DNA of 30,271 bases, taken from positions 1-30,271 of the forward strand of contig JAXMBS010000068.1 of NCBI GenBank assembly GCA_046349775.1, in the 5' to 3' direction. Each line of letters starts with the position of its first letter. Position 1 is the stretch's first letter. Source of the stretch: JAEUIG01 sp046349775. GTDB taxonomy: Bacteria; Planctomycetota; Planctomycetia; Planctomycetales; Planctomycetaceae. Below are positions 16,401 through 24,567 of the stretch, in pieces. The position numbers were made by a program, and so were the translations under genes. The notes below the pieces were generated by a model. It had not been told where the DNA came from. It was given only the letters and a program-made list of their open reading frames with translations, and made no database searches.

Positions 16401-17023
16401 TTGGCCATCCGTCGATACGCGATCGCCCGGCCGCGCTCTAGATAGGCCCGATCGAGCCAGTCCGATTCGGTCACTTCAGAATCCAGCAATGACTGCGGCT
16501 CGCGGATCAATTGCACGAGTCGCTGTTCAGTGACCGCATGCGATTCAACCTGGCCGTCGGCGAGAATGTGCTGGATGACAACCGGCTTATTGCGCAACTG
16601 GCGACAGACCAGCAGCGTCCGGTGACAGTCGAGCGGCTCCCGCTCGGCACACATCAGCGCGATCCGGTGCCGCGGTGTCCCGTCCAGAATGCGTTCGATG
16701 CCTCGACAAAACAGCGGCAGGGCGGCAATCCGCTCGTAGAGTGCGCAGTCTTCCTCGTAGCACTCCGGCTCGTCGCGCCGGGCTCCGAGTTCGCGTCCGA
16801 GGAAGACGTACTCGATCCCGGCCTCGCGCAGTTTCTGCTCCAGTGCGGCACGCCGGAATTGAGGCAAGCGGCTCGTCGGCTGCGACCGCACATCGGCGAC
16901 CGCCGTCACGCCTTGCTGCTGCAGCAGGCCGAGGAACTTCGGCCAGTCGTGGTTCGAATGCCCGATTGTGAACAGCACCGGCTTTTCCGACGCGGTCGCC
17001 ATCGCGCTGACCCCACGGTGCAT
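16382..17023 (-). CDS. DUF488 family protein
   Basis: A 213-residue protein of the DUF488 family, whose biochemical role is not established. Typical features are present: FTIGHSNHDWPKFLGLLQQ, the strand VTAVADVRSQPTSRLPQF with its conserved arginine, VFLGRELGARRDEPE, and the C-terminal LMCAEREPLDCHRTLL motif with conserved Cys, Glu and His. The ATG at 17023 is used because its A is the last base of the upstream gene's TGA, a stop/start overlap that suggests translational coupling. An internal ATG at 17002 (MATASEKPVLFTIGHS) is an alternative. Overlapping 3' ends with the oxidoreductase on the other strand leave no room for a terminator. Confidence 0.85.
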   Translation of the reverse strand: MHRGVSAMATASEKPVLFTIGHSNHDWPKFLGLLQQQGVTAVADVRSQPTSRLPQFRRAALEQKLREAGIEYVFLGRELGARRDEPECYEEDCALYERIAALPLFCRGIERILDGTPRHRIALMCAEREPLDCHRTLLVCRQLRNKPVVIQHILADGQVESHAVTEQRLVQLIREPQSLLDSEVTESDWLDRAYLERGRAIAYRRMANHAAAR

Positions 17024-17349
17024 CACGCGTTCAATTCCCCCGGCTGGATTGGCCGGTCGCGCGAGATCACGTCCGGTCCCTTCCCGGCCCGCTTCTCGTA
17101 GTAGCCGTCCCCCGCCTTCACGTACTTCGTGAATCCGAGCTTGTCCAGCTTCTTGTCGTCGCGTGACGACTTGTGCATCGCCCCCTCGGACCACGTCCCG
17201 CCGATGAACGCCGGCTGAATCACCCGCTGCACCGGCTCCCCCGTCTCGGGGTGCTTCGTCAGCGGCGGGTCTTTGATTCCCTGCACGTATTCAAACTGCG
17301 GCCCCGGACTGCCGTCCGCCTGGACCACCTCGTACACATAAATCGGCAT
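17023..17349 (-). CDS. FmdB-like protein lacking zinc-ribbon cysteines
   Basis: A 108-residue protein that begins MPIYVYEVVQADG and has the spacing of the FmdB regulatory-type zinc ribbon (MPIYEYRC..CG...FE...DPPLTxCPxCG). It contains no cysteine at all. The second knuckle reads KHPETGEPVQRV, with His and Thr where CPxCG cysteines are expected. The C-terminal half is basic (SSRDDKKLDKLGFTKYVKA) and may bind nucleic acid or protein. It is coupled to DUF488 by a TGATG overlap, so the two probably share a transcript. The function is unknown and the FmdB relationship is by N-terminal pattern only. Confidence 0.75.
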   Translation of the reverse strand: MPIYVYEVVQADGSPGPQFEYVQGIKDPPLTKHPETGEPVQRVIQPAFIGGTWSEGAMHKSSRDDKKLDKLGFTKYVKAGDGYYEKRAGKGPDVISRDRPIQPGELNA

Positions 17350-17428
17350 GCCTCGACTCCTGCGCAGGAATAAGCCGCTTTCAACATCGAAATTATATCG
17401 CGGAAGCCGACCTCGTGCAGAGCGAGTG

Positions 17429-17497
17429 CGTAGTTGGTAGCGCCATGGACCGGCAGACTGATCGCTACCAACTACCTACGACCCACTACCAACTCAG
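17429..17497. repeat. Inverted pair of a GTAGTTGGTAG-type repeat
   Basis: The left arm is 17429-17445 (GCGTAGTTGGTAGCGCC). The right arm at 17463-17497 is its reverse form (CGCTACCAACTACC then ACCCACTACCAACTC), with a 7-base period in places. It lies between the divergent FmdB-like gene and the DUF1501 gene, just before the promoter at 17508. A related GTAGTGG word ends the window. Confidence 0.65.
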
Positions 17498-17507
17498 AAC
17501 TTCTCAA

Positions 17508-17536
17508 TTGCGACCCACTCCCGCGACCGATAAAAT
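17508..17536 (+). promoter_or_regulatory. Candidate sigma-70 promoter for the DUF1501 gene
   Basis: TTGCGA (17508-17513), a 17-base spacer and TAAAAT (17531-17536). The -10 box matches 5 of 6 and the -35 box 4 of 6. The predicted transcript start is near 17543, about 28 bases before the ATG at 17571. Confidence 0.5.
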
Positions 17537-17570
17537 CAGGTTGATGGAACCTGTCAGCGGAGCGTAATTG

Positions 17571-19064
17571 ATGCTGCGCGTCCTCGGATCGCCCAAACGC
17601 TTGTGCGACGGCCTCACGCGCCGCGATCTGCTGCACGTCGGCGGCACCGCATTCGGTGGGCTCGGACTGAGCCAGCTTCTGCAGTCCGGTGCCTCGGCCG
17701 CCCGCGCTTCGACCGCAGACAGCTTCGGCCGCGCGAAGCAGTGCATCGTCCTGTTTCTGTACGGCTCTCCCAGCCAGCTCGAGACGTTCGACATGAAGCC
17801 GGGCGCCCCGGCGGAAGTCCGCGGCACAATGCGGCCGATCGCCTCGTCGCTGCCAGGCCTGGACGTCTGCGAGCACCTGCCGCATCTGGCGAAGGTGATG
17901 GACCGGACAACCGTCATCCGCTCGGTCACGCACCCGTACCCAATCCACGGTGTGGCTTACGCGATGACCGGCATTCCGATCATCGACGTGGCGATGGAAC
18001 TCAATCCGCGCGACGTCGGTCACCACCCGTACTTCGGGTCGTGCGTCGAATTCCTGGAGCGCCCGCACCGATCGCACACGGCCGGCGCTGCTCAGAATAT
18101 CGCCCTGCCGTTCCCCTTCAGCAGCAAGCGTTCTGACCAGCCGTTTCGCGCCGGTCCGTACGCGTCGTATCTGGGCGCCGCGTACGATCCGCTGTGGACC
18201 GAATTCGTCGGCGACGGGACGCGGTCCTGCGTGAAGGCCCGCCCTGGCTTCCGCTGGGAAGGCCAGGAGCCGTACCTCGGCTGCACGGGCGACAGCCATT
18301 TCCGGCTGGCCGCGGTCGAAGGCGGAAGCGGCATGGTGCTCGACCGTTTGAACCGTCGACGTTCACTGGCCGACCAGTTCGGCGACGCGCGGCGGGATCT
18401 CGACCGCTCGCTGGCCGGCAGCTCGCTGACGCAGTTCGAAGACCTCGCTTACCGGCTGCTGGCCGCGCCGGAAGTCGGCCGCGCTCTCGACGTGCGGCAG
18501 GAACCCGACTCCGTCCGCGATCTGTACGGCATGACGCTGTTCGGCCAGTCGTGTCTGGCGGCGCGGCGGCTGATTGAATGCGGCACGCGGCTGGTGTCGG
18601 TGTTCTGGGACGAGTTCGGCCTCGCCGGCGATGCCTGGGACACGCACTACGAGCACTTCCCCCGGATGGTGGACCAGTTGCTGCCCGGGCTGGACCAGTC
18701 GCTGTACGGACTGCTCACCGATCTGGAGCAGCGGGGCCTATTGGATGACACGCTGGTCGTCCTCGTCAGCGAGCACGGCCGGACGCCGAGCATCCAGAAC
18801 ATTCCCGGTGGCGGTCGGGACCACTGGTCGCGGGCCTACTCGGTGCTGATGGCGGGGGGCGGCGTACAGCGCGGCAACGTCATCGGAGCAACCGATGAGA
18901 TCGCCGGCGACGTCGTCGATCGCCCCATCTCTCCCAAGTCGATCCTGGCGACGATGTATCATCTGCTGGGGATCGACCCGCACACGCAGCTGTTCGACCG
19001 GAGTGGGCGCGGCCTGCCACTGGTGCCCGACACGGCCGAGGTGATCACGGAGGTGCTGGCGTGA
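17571..19064 (+). CDS. DUF1501 family protein with twin-arginine signal
   Basis: A 497-residue member of DUF1501, a family greatly expanded in Planctomycetes and related to sulfatase/alkaline phosphatase folds. Its exact role is not established. The twin-arginine signal is at about residues 18-40 (LTRRDLLHVGGTAFGGLGL), indicating export of a folded protein. Conserved elements are CIVLFLYGSPSQLETFDMKP, RSVTHPYPIHGVAYAMTG, GDAWDTHYEHF, LVSEHGRTPSIQ and GGRDHWSRAYSVLMAGGGV. The last two resemble metal-site segments of phosphatase-like folds. No cytochrome (DUF1549/DUF1553) partner gene is beside it, although such partners are common. The ATG at 17571 is used; a TTG directly before it is also in frame. 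It is followed 39 bases later by SulP. Confidence 0.9.
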   Translation: MLRVLGSPKRLCDGLTRRDLLHVGGTAFGGLGLSQLLQSGASAARASTADSFGRAKQCIVLFLYGSPSQLETFDMKPGAPAEVRGTMRPIASSLPGLDVCEHLPHLAKVMDRTTVIRSVTHPYPIHGVAYAMTGIPIIDVAMELNPRDVGHHPYFGSCVEFLERPHRSHTAGAAQNIALPFPFSSKRSDQPFRAGPYASYLGAAYDPLWTEFVGDGTRSCVKARPGFRWEGQEPYLGCTGDSHFRLAAVEGGSGMVLDRLNRRRSLADQFGDARRDLDRSLAGSSLTQFEDLAYRLLAAPEVGRALDVRQEPDSVRDLYGMTLFGQSCLAARRLIECGTRLVSVFWDEFGLAGDAWDTHYEHFPRMVDQLLPGLDQSLYGLLTDLEQRGLLDDTLVVLVSEHGRTPSIQNIPGGGRDHWSRAYSVLMAGGGVQRGNVIGATDEIAGDVVDRPISPKSILATMYHLLGIDPHTQLFDRSGRGLPLVPDTAEVITEVLA

Positions 19065-19103
19065 AACCCGTTCCGGCACCTCGCCGACGCGATTAACACC
19101 CAG

Positions 19104-20846
19104 GTGTCCACCGCGACGCCCAGCCCCGACGCGTCCACAACGCCCGTACTCGCCGCCAACGCGACGCCGCCCTGGTACCGCTGCTACCGCCGCAAATGGC
19201 TACGGGCCGACGTCCTCGCCGGTTTTACGCTGGCCGCCTACGCGGTTCCCGTCTCGATGGCCTACGCCTCGCTGGCCGGCCTGCCGCCGCATGCCGGGAT
19301 TTACTGCTATCTGCTGGGTGGTCTCAGCTACGCGCTCCTGGGGTCATGTCGTCAACTGGCGATCGGCCCGACTTCGGCCATCGCTCTCGTTGTCGGTTCG
19401 ACGGTCGCGCCGATGGCGGCCGGTGATCCCGCCCGCTGGGCGGCCATCGCCTCACTCGCGGCACTCGTCGTGGCGGCCGTGAGCGTCGTCGCCTGGCTGT
19501 TGCGACTCAGCGCGCTCGTCAGTTTTATCAGTGAAACAGTCCTGATCGGCTTCAAAGCCGGCGCCGCCTTGACGATCGCGATGACGCAGCTTCCGAAACT
19601 GTTCGGCGTGCCGGGCGGCGGGGACTATTTCTTCGAACGAGTCGCGGTTCTGATCGGCCAGGTCGGCGATACGAACCTGGCCGTGTTCACACTCGGGACT
19701 GCTGCGCTCGCCCTGCTTTGGTTCGGGGACCGGCATCTTCCCAATCGGCCGATCCCGCTGCTGCTGGTCGTGCTGGCAACGATGGCCGTTTCGTTCTCTG
19801 CGCTGAGGGAACAGGGAGTGGAGACTGTGGGCGTGATCCCCGGCGGCTTGCCCGCGCTGCGGCTGCCGTCGTTGCAGTTGCGCGACGTGGATGGCGTCCT
19901 GCCGCTTAGCTGTGCGTGTTTTCTGCTGGCCTATATCGAGGGGGTCTCCGCCGCGCGAACGCTGGCCGAACGCCACGATCAGGCGATCGATCCGCGGCGG
20001 GAGCTGCTGGCGCTCGGCGCCTCGAACCTTGCCGTCGCCTTTGGACAGGGATTTCCGGTCGCCGGTGGACTCTCCCAATCCGCCGTCAACGACAAGGCCG
20101 GCGCGCAGACCCCGCTGTCGCTGTGCATCGCCTCGGCCTGCATCGCCGTGTTTCTGCTGTTCGCCACCGGTCTGCTGGAAAATCTCCCGTCGGTCGCGCT
20201 GGCGGCGATCGTGCTCATGGCCGTCCGTAGTCTGATTGATTTCCGCGCGCTCACGCGGCTGTGGCGGATCAATCGGCGTGAGTTCGGCATCGCCATCGTG
20301 GCGCTCGTCGGCGTACTGGTCTTAGGAATTCTCAAGGGGGTGCTGGTGGCGGCGATCGTTTCCCTCGCGCTTCTGATCGCCGGAGTCGCGCGACCGCATG
20401 TCGCGTTCCTCGGACGAATTCCAGGCACTGATCGGTACTCTGATCTGGAGCGACATCCTGACAACCAGACCTTCCCCGGCATCGCGATCTTCCGAGTGGA
20501 AGCGTCGCTGCTGTATTTCAACGTCGACCATGTCCGCCAGGTGCTCCGGCAGCGACTGACGGCCATCCCCGACCTCAGGCTGGTGATCTGCGATCTGTCA
20601 GGCTCGCCCAACCTCGACGTCGCCGGCGCCGAGCTGCTGGCAGCTTTATGCACCGAACTCGAAGGCCGCCGTATCCGGCTGCGGATTGTCGACGCCCACG
20701 CGCGAGCGCGCGACCTGCTCCGCGCCATCGGGCTCGAGGAACGCGTCGGCTACTTCGGACGACGCCTGTCGATCGAACAGGCGATCCGCGCGTATGAAGC
20801 AGAAAATCACAGCAACCCGCACGACAGCAGTCTGCCACTGTCGTAA
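19104..20846 (+). CDS. SulP family anion transporter with STAS domain
   Basis: A 580-residue SLC26/SulP protein expected to move sulfate, bicarbonate or a similar anion across the inner membrane. The first transmembrane region carries RADVLAGFTLAAYAVPVSMA and YASLAGLPPHAGIY, and the family signature ALLGSCRQLAIGPTSAIAL follows. About 10-12 membrane helices run to residue 430. The cytoplasmic STAS domain starts around 450 (FRVEASLLYFNVDHVRQVL) and includes VICDLSGSPNLDVAGAELL. The GTG at 19104 is the start; the first 22 residues are polar. Substrate is not evident. Its 3' end faces the end of the respiratory operon with a 12-base gap. Confidence 0.93.
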   Translation: MSTATPSPDASTTPVLAANATPPWYRCYRRKWLRADVLAGFTLAAYAVPVSMAYASLAGLPPHAGIYCYLLGGLSYALLGSCRQLAIGPTSAIALVVGSTVAPMAAGDPARWAAIASLAALVVAAVSVVAWLLRLSALVSFISETVLIGFKAGAALTIAMTQLPKLFGVPGGGDYFFERVAVLIGQVGDTNLAVFTLGTAALALLWFGDRHLPNRPIPLLLVVLATMAVSFSALREQGVETVGVIPGGLPALRLPSLQLRDVDGVLPLSCACFLLAYIEGVSAARTLAERHDQAIDPRRELLALGASNLAVAFGQGFPVAGGLSQSAVNDKAGAQTPLSLCIASACIAVFLLFATGLLENLPSVALAAIVLMAVRSLIDFRALTRLWRINRREFGIAIVALVGVLVLGILKGVLVAAIVSLALLIAGVARPHVAFLGRIPGTDRYSDLERHPDNQTFPGIAIFRVEASLLYFNVDHVRQVLRQRLTAIPDLRLVICDLSGSPNLDVAGAELLAALCTELEGRRIRLRIVDAHARARDLLRAIGLEERVGYFGRRLSIEQAIRAYEAENHSNPHDSSLPLS

Positions 20847-20858
20847 TTCTGTTCCGGC

Positions 20859-21170
20859 CTATGCCGGCGTCGCCTCGGGCAGCAGCTCGATTGCACAATC
20901 GGCCGCCTCCACCGCAGCGTTTTCGGCCTCTTGCCGTTTGTGCAGCCGGTAGAAGGCCAGCCCAAACGCGGCCGTCAGCGTGGCCGGCATCGCGAGCATG
21001 AACAGGATGCTGTACTGGTACGCGCGGGGCCGGGCCTTCGCCACCGCGACCGCCTGCGGATTCGAACCATTCTCGTTCGCCAACTGGCACATCGGGCAGG
21101 CCTGCGCGGCCGGCGCAACGGCCAGCAAACCGACGACGACGGCGAATATGAAGCAGACCTTGCGAATCAT
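20859..21170 (-). CDS. Small exported membrane protein with CPMC motif
   Basis: A 103-residue protein. Residues 1-23 form a signal sequence (MIRKVCFIFAVVVGLLAVAP, then AAQA). The mature part begins with a CPMC motif (Cys25, Cys28), followed by a polar loop and one transmembrane helix at about 51-70 (YSILFMLAMPATLTAAFGLA). The C-terminus is an acidic tail. The CxxC placed on the outer face, next to SCO1 and the oxidase genes, suggests metal or redox work during oxidase assembly; this is inference. It is the last gene of the operon. The ATG at 21170 was chosen over an in-frame ATG at 21218 because the signal peptide starts there. Confidence 0.65.
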   Translation of the reverse strand: MIRKVCFIFAVVVGLLAVAPAAQACPMCQLANENGSNPQAVAVAKARPRAYQYSILFMLAMPATLTAAFGLAFYRLHKRQEAENAAVEAADCAIELLPEATPA

Positions 21171-21207
21171 GATGTTGGAAATCCGAAAGGGGACGACCGA
21201 TTGGCGG

Positions 21208-21276
21208 CCATTCGACATTTGGTCATTTTGACATTCAACTCGATCTGCTGTCCGCTCTCGGCTTTCCGCTGTCTCA
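21208..21276. repeat. Two short-word repeat families after the SCO1-DUF420 gene
   Basis: 21208-21239 has TTCGACATTTGGTCATTTTG words. 21244-21276 has CTGTCCGCTCTCGGCTTTCC words with a 7-9 base period. The second block contains the stop codon of the SCO1-DUF420 gene (21274-21276). Confidence 0.5.
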
Positions 21277-22602
21277 CGTCGGCCAGTGATACAGCATCCC
21301 GTAAATAATAACCCCTGTCACAGACACGTAAAGCCAGATTGGGAACGTGATGCGGGCGATCCGCCGGTGCCGGTTGATGTTGCCGGTCAGGCCGCGGTAG
21401 ATGGTCAACGGGGCGAGAACGGGGATCGTTGCGGCCAGCACGACGTGGGTGATCAGGATCGCATAGTAGATCGTCGCGGCTGTCCCCGCACCGTCAAATT
21501 TCTTGCCGTGCGTCCCGGTGTAATGCTGCAGCGCGAAATGGTAGGTCAGATAGCTCGCCAGAAACGCAACTGAGACGCCGAACGCATACAGCATCGTCCG
21601 CTTGTGCAGCGTGACGTGTCCGGCCCGAATCGCCGTGAACCCGACCAGCAGAAGAACCGTCGCCAGCCCGTTCAGCATGGCGTTGGTCGCGGGCAACCGT
21701 GCGGCCCATTGCGGCAGTTTTCCGGTCGGGCTGCCGGCGAACTGTGCCGGCGGAATGCTGGTCGCCGGCGACTGCCCCTCAGGCACGGCATTGGGCGGGA
21801 CGGGGCGGTTCTCCGGCGGCGTCTCGATTTTGCCGGCCAGCACCTGCTCCAGCTTGCGCACTTCACGTTCATCGCCGCTGGCGTACATGCCGAGGACCTT
21901 GCCGTCGGCCCCGACGTGGATCAGGCTCAGCGAGTGCGCAAATTCAAAGCCGGGGAGCCGGTCGGTCCCGAACGTCTCCCAGGCCGCCACTTTGAATCCA
22001 TGACGGATGAGCCGGTACACCTCTCCCTTGTCGCCGGTCAGAAACAGCCACCGCTCGGGTGACGCCTGGTAGATGTCCGCATACTGCTGCATCTTTTCAA
22101 CAGTGTCGTGCTCAGGATCAACGGTGATCGTCACGAATCGCACGTCAACGTCTTTGAGCTGCGAGTTCGGGTCGTGAATCTTCTTGACGAGGTTCGGGCA
22201 CGCCATCGCACAGCGCGTGAAGATGAAGCTCGCCACCCAGGGCCTGCCGCGCAGATCTGCCGCCGTCACGGTGTTGCCGTGCTGGTCCTTGAGTGTGAAG
22301 TCGCCGATCTCCAGCGGATTCCACGGCTCCCGCTTGCCGTTCGGATCGAGCTGGACGGTCGGAACGGACGAGCCGGTTCCGGGAACGACGACGATCGGAG
22401 CGGGGGAATCTGTGGGCGCGGCCGTGCTGTCGCCCAAGGGTGCCGCATTCAATTCTGCCGTCGCGGGAGCTGTCGCCGCCGGGATTGGTTCCGCCGGTTC
22501 ATTCGCACCCTGCGCTGCGCCTGAGATCCACACGACGGCCGCCAGCGCGCACAGGCACTTCGTCCAGTAGAGAATTCGGCAGAGCTGAGACGGCAATGTC
22601 AT
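21274..22602 (-). CDS. Fusion of a SCO1/SenC copper chaperone and a DUF420 membrane domain
   Basis: A 442-residue fusion. After a signal sequence (residues 1-32) and a Pro/Ala-rich linker, a thioredoxin-like SCO1 domain spans about 90-255. Its copper ligands are Cys131 and Cys135 (FTRCAMACPNLV) and His223 (FEFAHSLSL). ITVDPEHDTVEKMQQYA is a typical SCO segment. A proline-rich linker at 260-300 leads to a C-terminal domain of about four transmembrane helices (TNAMLNGLATVLLLVGFTAI to GVIIYGMLYHWP). This matches DUF420, a family often found with cytochrome oxidase genes. SCO1 delivers copper to CuA of COX2, so the gene fits the oxidase operon. The frame is intact. A fused form saves an interaction between two assembly factors; this last point is inference. 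Confidence 0.9.
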   Translation of the reverse strand: MTLPSQLCRILYWTKCLCALAAVVWISGAAQGANEPAEPIPAATAPATAELNAAPLGDSTAAPTDSPAPIVVVPGTGSSVPTVQLDPNGKREPWNPLEIGDFTLKDQHGNTVTAADLRGRPWVASFIFTRCAMACPNLVKKIHDPNSQLKDVDVRFVTITVDPEHDTVEKMQQYADIYQASPERWLFLTGDKGEVYRLIRHGFKVAAWETFGTDRLPGFEFAHSLSLIHVGADGKVLGMYASGDEREVRKLEQVLAGKIETPPENRPVPPNAVPEGQSPATSIPPAQFAGSPTGKLPQWAARLPATNAMLNGLATVLLLVGFTAIRAGHVTLHKRTMLYAFGVSVAFLASYLTYHFALQHYTGTHGKKFDGAGTAATIYYAILITHVVLAATIPVLAPLTIYRGLTGNINRHRRIARITFPIWLYVSVTGVIIYGMLYHWPT

Positions 22603-22707
22603 CGTCCACGGCGCTCGACAGCGGGATCGTGCCGAAATTCTACGTTCCAGGGCAGCGCTTCTCGACGTCCGTCCGCCCTGAGAATGCCCGATTCCCAGCC
22701 AACGGAA

Positions 22708-23505
22708 TCAAGTCTGCGGGCGGCGTGCGAGCGCCGTGTCAACGGCAACCATGACCACCGCGAACAGAATCGTCAGCGCGACGCAGACCCACAGCGACGG
22801 CAGCGCCTGGGACGACTCGGGGAACATGATTCGCCGCAGGGCTGCGACGCCGTAGGTCAGCGGATTGATGGCCATCACCCACTGCAGCCAACCGCTCCCT
22901 TCCGATGGGAAAAACGCGCCGGACATCAGCCACATCGGAAACAGCAGGATGCTCATGATGGCGTGAAATCCCTGCACGGAATCGAGCCGCCAGGCAAACA
23001 TGAAGCCCAGCCCGCACAGTCCCAGGCCCATCATCAGCAGCACGAGACTGGTCGCCAGGAACTGACCGACTCCCAGCGAAAAGGCGAGCGACGGGAACAA
23101 GCCCGTGGCCTTGAGGACGAGTGCGAGGCCGATGAACAGCACGGCCTGGACGAATGCCAGCAGCGTCCCGCCGAGGATTTTCCCCAGCACGAGTGACGTC
23201 CGAGGCACCGGCGCAGCGAGCACGCCCTGCAGGAAGCCTTCGTTGCGGTCCTGGATGACCGAGATCGACGAGAAGATCGACGTAAACAGCACGATCATCG
23301 CGGCGATGCCGGGGATGAAGTACGCCTGGTACGACAGACCGCCGTCGGCGGCCCCCGGCATGCGGAACGACCCGCCGAGGCCGACCCCGAACAGCACCCA
23401 GAAAATGATCGGCTGCGCGAACGCCCCCGTCACCCGCGACCGCTGCCGCAGAAAGCGGACGATCTCGCGCTGTGTGAGGGACCAGATGGGGAGGATTGGC
23501 GTCAT
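22708..23505 (-). CDS. ABC-2 type transporter permease
   Basis: A 265-residue permease with six predicted membrane helices. The N-terminus (MTPILPIWSLTQREIVRFLR) and the following RSRVTGAFAQPIIFWVLFG are typical of NodJ/DrrB-like exporters. FTSIFSSISVIQDRNEGFLQ and LAAPVPRTSLVLGKILGGT form the coupling-helix region, and the LLFPMWLMSGAFFP and INPLTYGVAALRR segments complete the family pattern. An ATG 35 codons upstream (23610) is in frame, but those codons are made from the AGTGCGAAG repeat, so 23505 is used. It works with the ATPase directly upstream. The substrate is unknown; position in the oxidase operon suggests a role in oxidase assembly or metal handling. Confidence 0.9.
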   Translation of the reverse strand: MTPILPIWSLTQREIVRFLRQRSRVTGAFAQPIIFWVLFGVGLGGSFRMPGAADGGLSYQAYFIPGIAAMIVLFTSIFSSISVIQDRNEGFLQGVLAAPVPRTSLVLGKILGGTLLAFVQAVLFIGLALVLKATGLFPSLAFSLGVGQFLATSLVLLMMGLGLCGLGFMFAWRLDSVQGFHAIMSILLFPMWLMSGAFFPSEGSGWLQWVMAINPLTYGVAALRRIMFPESSQALPSLWVCVALTILFAVVMVAVDTALARRPQT

Positions 23506-23513
23506 ATGAGCCA

Positions 23514-23643
23514 GACTACGAACAGTGCGAACAGTAAAAAAGTGCGAAGAGTAAGAAAGCTGCTGCCGTAATTCTGCGAAAGAGTGCGAGTGCGAACTGA
23601 CTTTTTGCACTCTTCGTACCTTTCACACTTTTCGTACTCCCTC
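23514..23643. repeat. Inverted pair of the 9-base AGTGCGAAG repeat, left of the ABC ATPase
   Basis: The left arm is 23514-23559 (GTGCGAACAGTAAAAAAGTG then CGAAGAGTAAG). The right arm at 23599-23643 is the reverse form (TTTTTGCACTCTTCGTACC then TTTCACACTTTTCGTACTCC). The right arm contains the last codons and the TGA stop of the ATPase gene (residues EGVRKV). The same family recurs at 24568-24705 on the other side of that gene. Confidence 0.8.
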
Positions 23644-24564
23644 ATCCTCCCAGAACCGGTGCCCCGTCCGGTCGATGAACACATCTTCCAGCGTGGGCTT
23701 CCCCAGCGAAGCTGACTGGATGCGGTCGCCAAATTCGGCCACCAGATCGCGGATCAGTTCGTGACCGGCCGAGCGCTCGATCCGCAGTGCCGTTCCAATT
23801 CTCCGGGGCTCGAGCTGAAATCGTCCGAGGATCGCGGCGGCGAGCCCGTCCGGGTCGTCCGCCTCGAGCGTTACGACGTCGCCGCCGATCGACGACCGCA
23901 GTTCCGTTGGCGTGCCGAGCGCGACGAGCTTCCCGTGATCCAGGATCCCCAGCCGGTCGCAGTGTTCGGCTTCCTCCATCAAGTGAGTCGTGACGAGAAC
24001 CGTCACGCCCGCCTGTTCGCGAAGCTGGGCCAGATAGGTCCACAGGTCGTGTCTCGCGCCGGGATCGAGGCCGGTGCTCGGTTCGTCCAGCAGCAGGATC
24101 CGTGGACCGTGCAGCAGGCTCTTGGCGATTTCCACGCGCCGCTTGAGCCCCCCGGACAGCTTCTCCGCCAGATCTCGGGCGCGGTCCGCAAGTCCGAGCC
24201 GCGACAGCAGTTCGTCAATCCGCGCTGACAGCGGCGCCGCCGTCAGGCCGTACAGCATGCCGTGAAACTTGAGGTTCTCCCGCACGGTGAGCTTGGGATC
24301 GAGACTCGGCGCCTGGAACGTGACGCCGATCAAGCGGCGGACGGCGTCAGGGTCGGCGGCAACGTCGTGTCCGAGGATCCGCGCAGTACCCTCCTGCACC
24401 GGCAACAATGTGGCGAGGATCTTGAACAGCGTCGTCTTCCCGCCGCCATTGGGGCCGAGCAGCCCGAAGATTTCGCTCTGCGCCAGCTCGAAGCTGACGC
24501 CGGCCAGGGCTTCCCGTTCGCCGTAGCGGTGCCGGAGACCGGCAATCTCAACGGCGGGGGGCAT
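23623..24564 (-). CDS. ABC transporter ATPase
   Basis: A 313-residue ATPase of the ABC-2/DRR class. Walker A is LLGPNGGGKTTL (residues about 35-46). The Q-loop is VTFQAPSLDPKLTVRENL, the signature is EKLSGGLKRRVEIAKSLL, and Walker B is RILLLDEPSTGLDP. The switch histidine is in LVTTHLMEEAEHCD. The extra C-terminal region of about 80 residues is typical of this class. The ATG at 24564 gives MPPAVEIAGLRHRYG; upstream in-frame codons are repeat-derived. The last six residues (EGVRKV) and the stop come from the downstream repeat. It pairs with the permease at 22708-23505. Confidence 0.93.
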   Translation of the reverse strand: MPPAVEIAGLRHRYGEREALAGVSFELAQSEIFGLLGPNGGGKTTLFKILATLLPVQEGTARILGHDVAADPDAVRRLIGVTFQAPSLDPKLTVRENLKFHGMLYGLTAAPLSARIDELLSRLGLADRARDLAEKLSGGLKRRVEIAKSLLHGPRILLLDEPSTGLDPGARHDLWTYLAQLREQAGVTVLVTTHLMEEAEHCDRLGILDHGKLVALGTPTELRSSIGGDVVTLEADDPDGLAAAILGRFQLEPRRIGTALRIERSAGHELIRDLVAEFGDRIQSASLGKPTLEDVFIDRTGHRFWEDEGVRKV

Positions 24565-24567
24565 GGG

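Noticed and set aside
23506..23610. 35-codon N-terminal extension of the ABC-2 permease
   Set aside because: The extra codons are encoded by the repeat arms and have no family match; the normal permease N-terminus begins at 23505.
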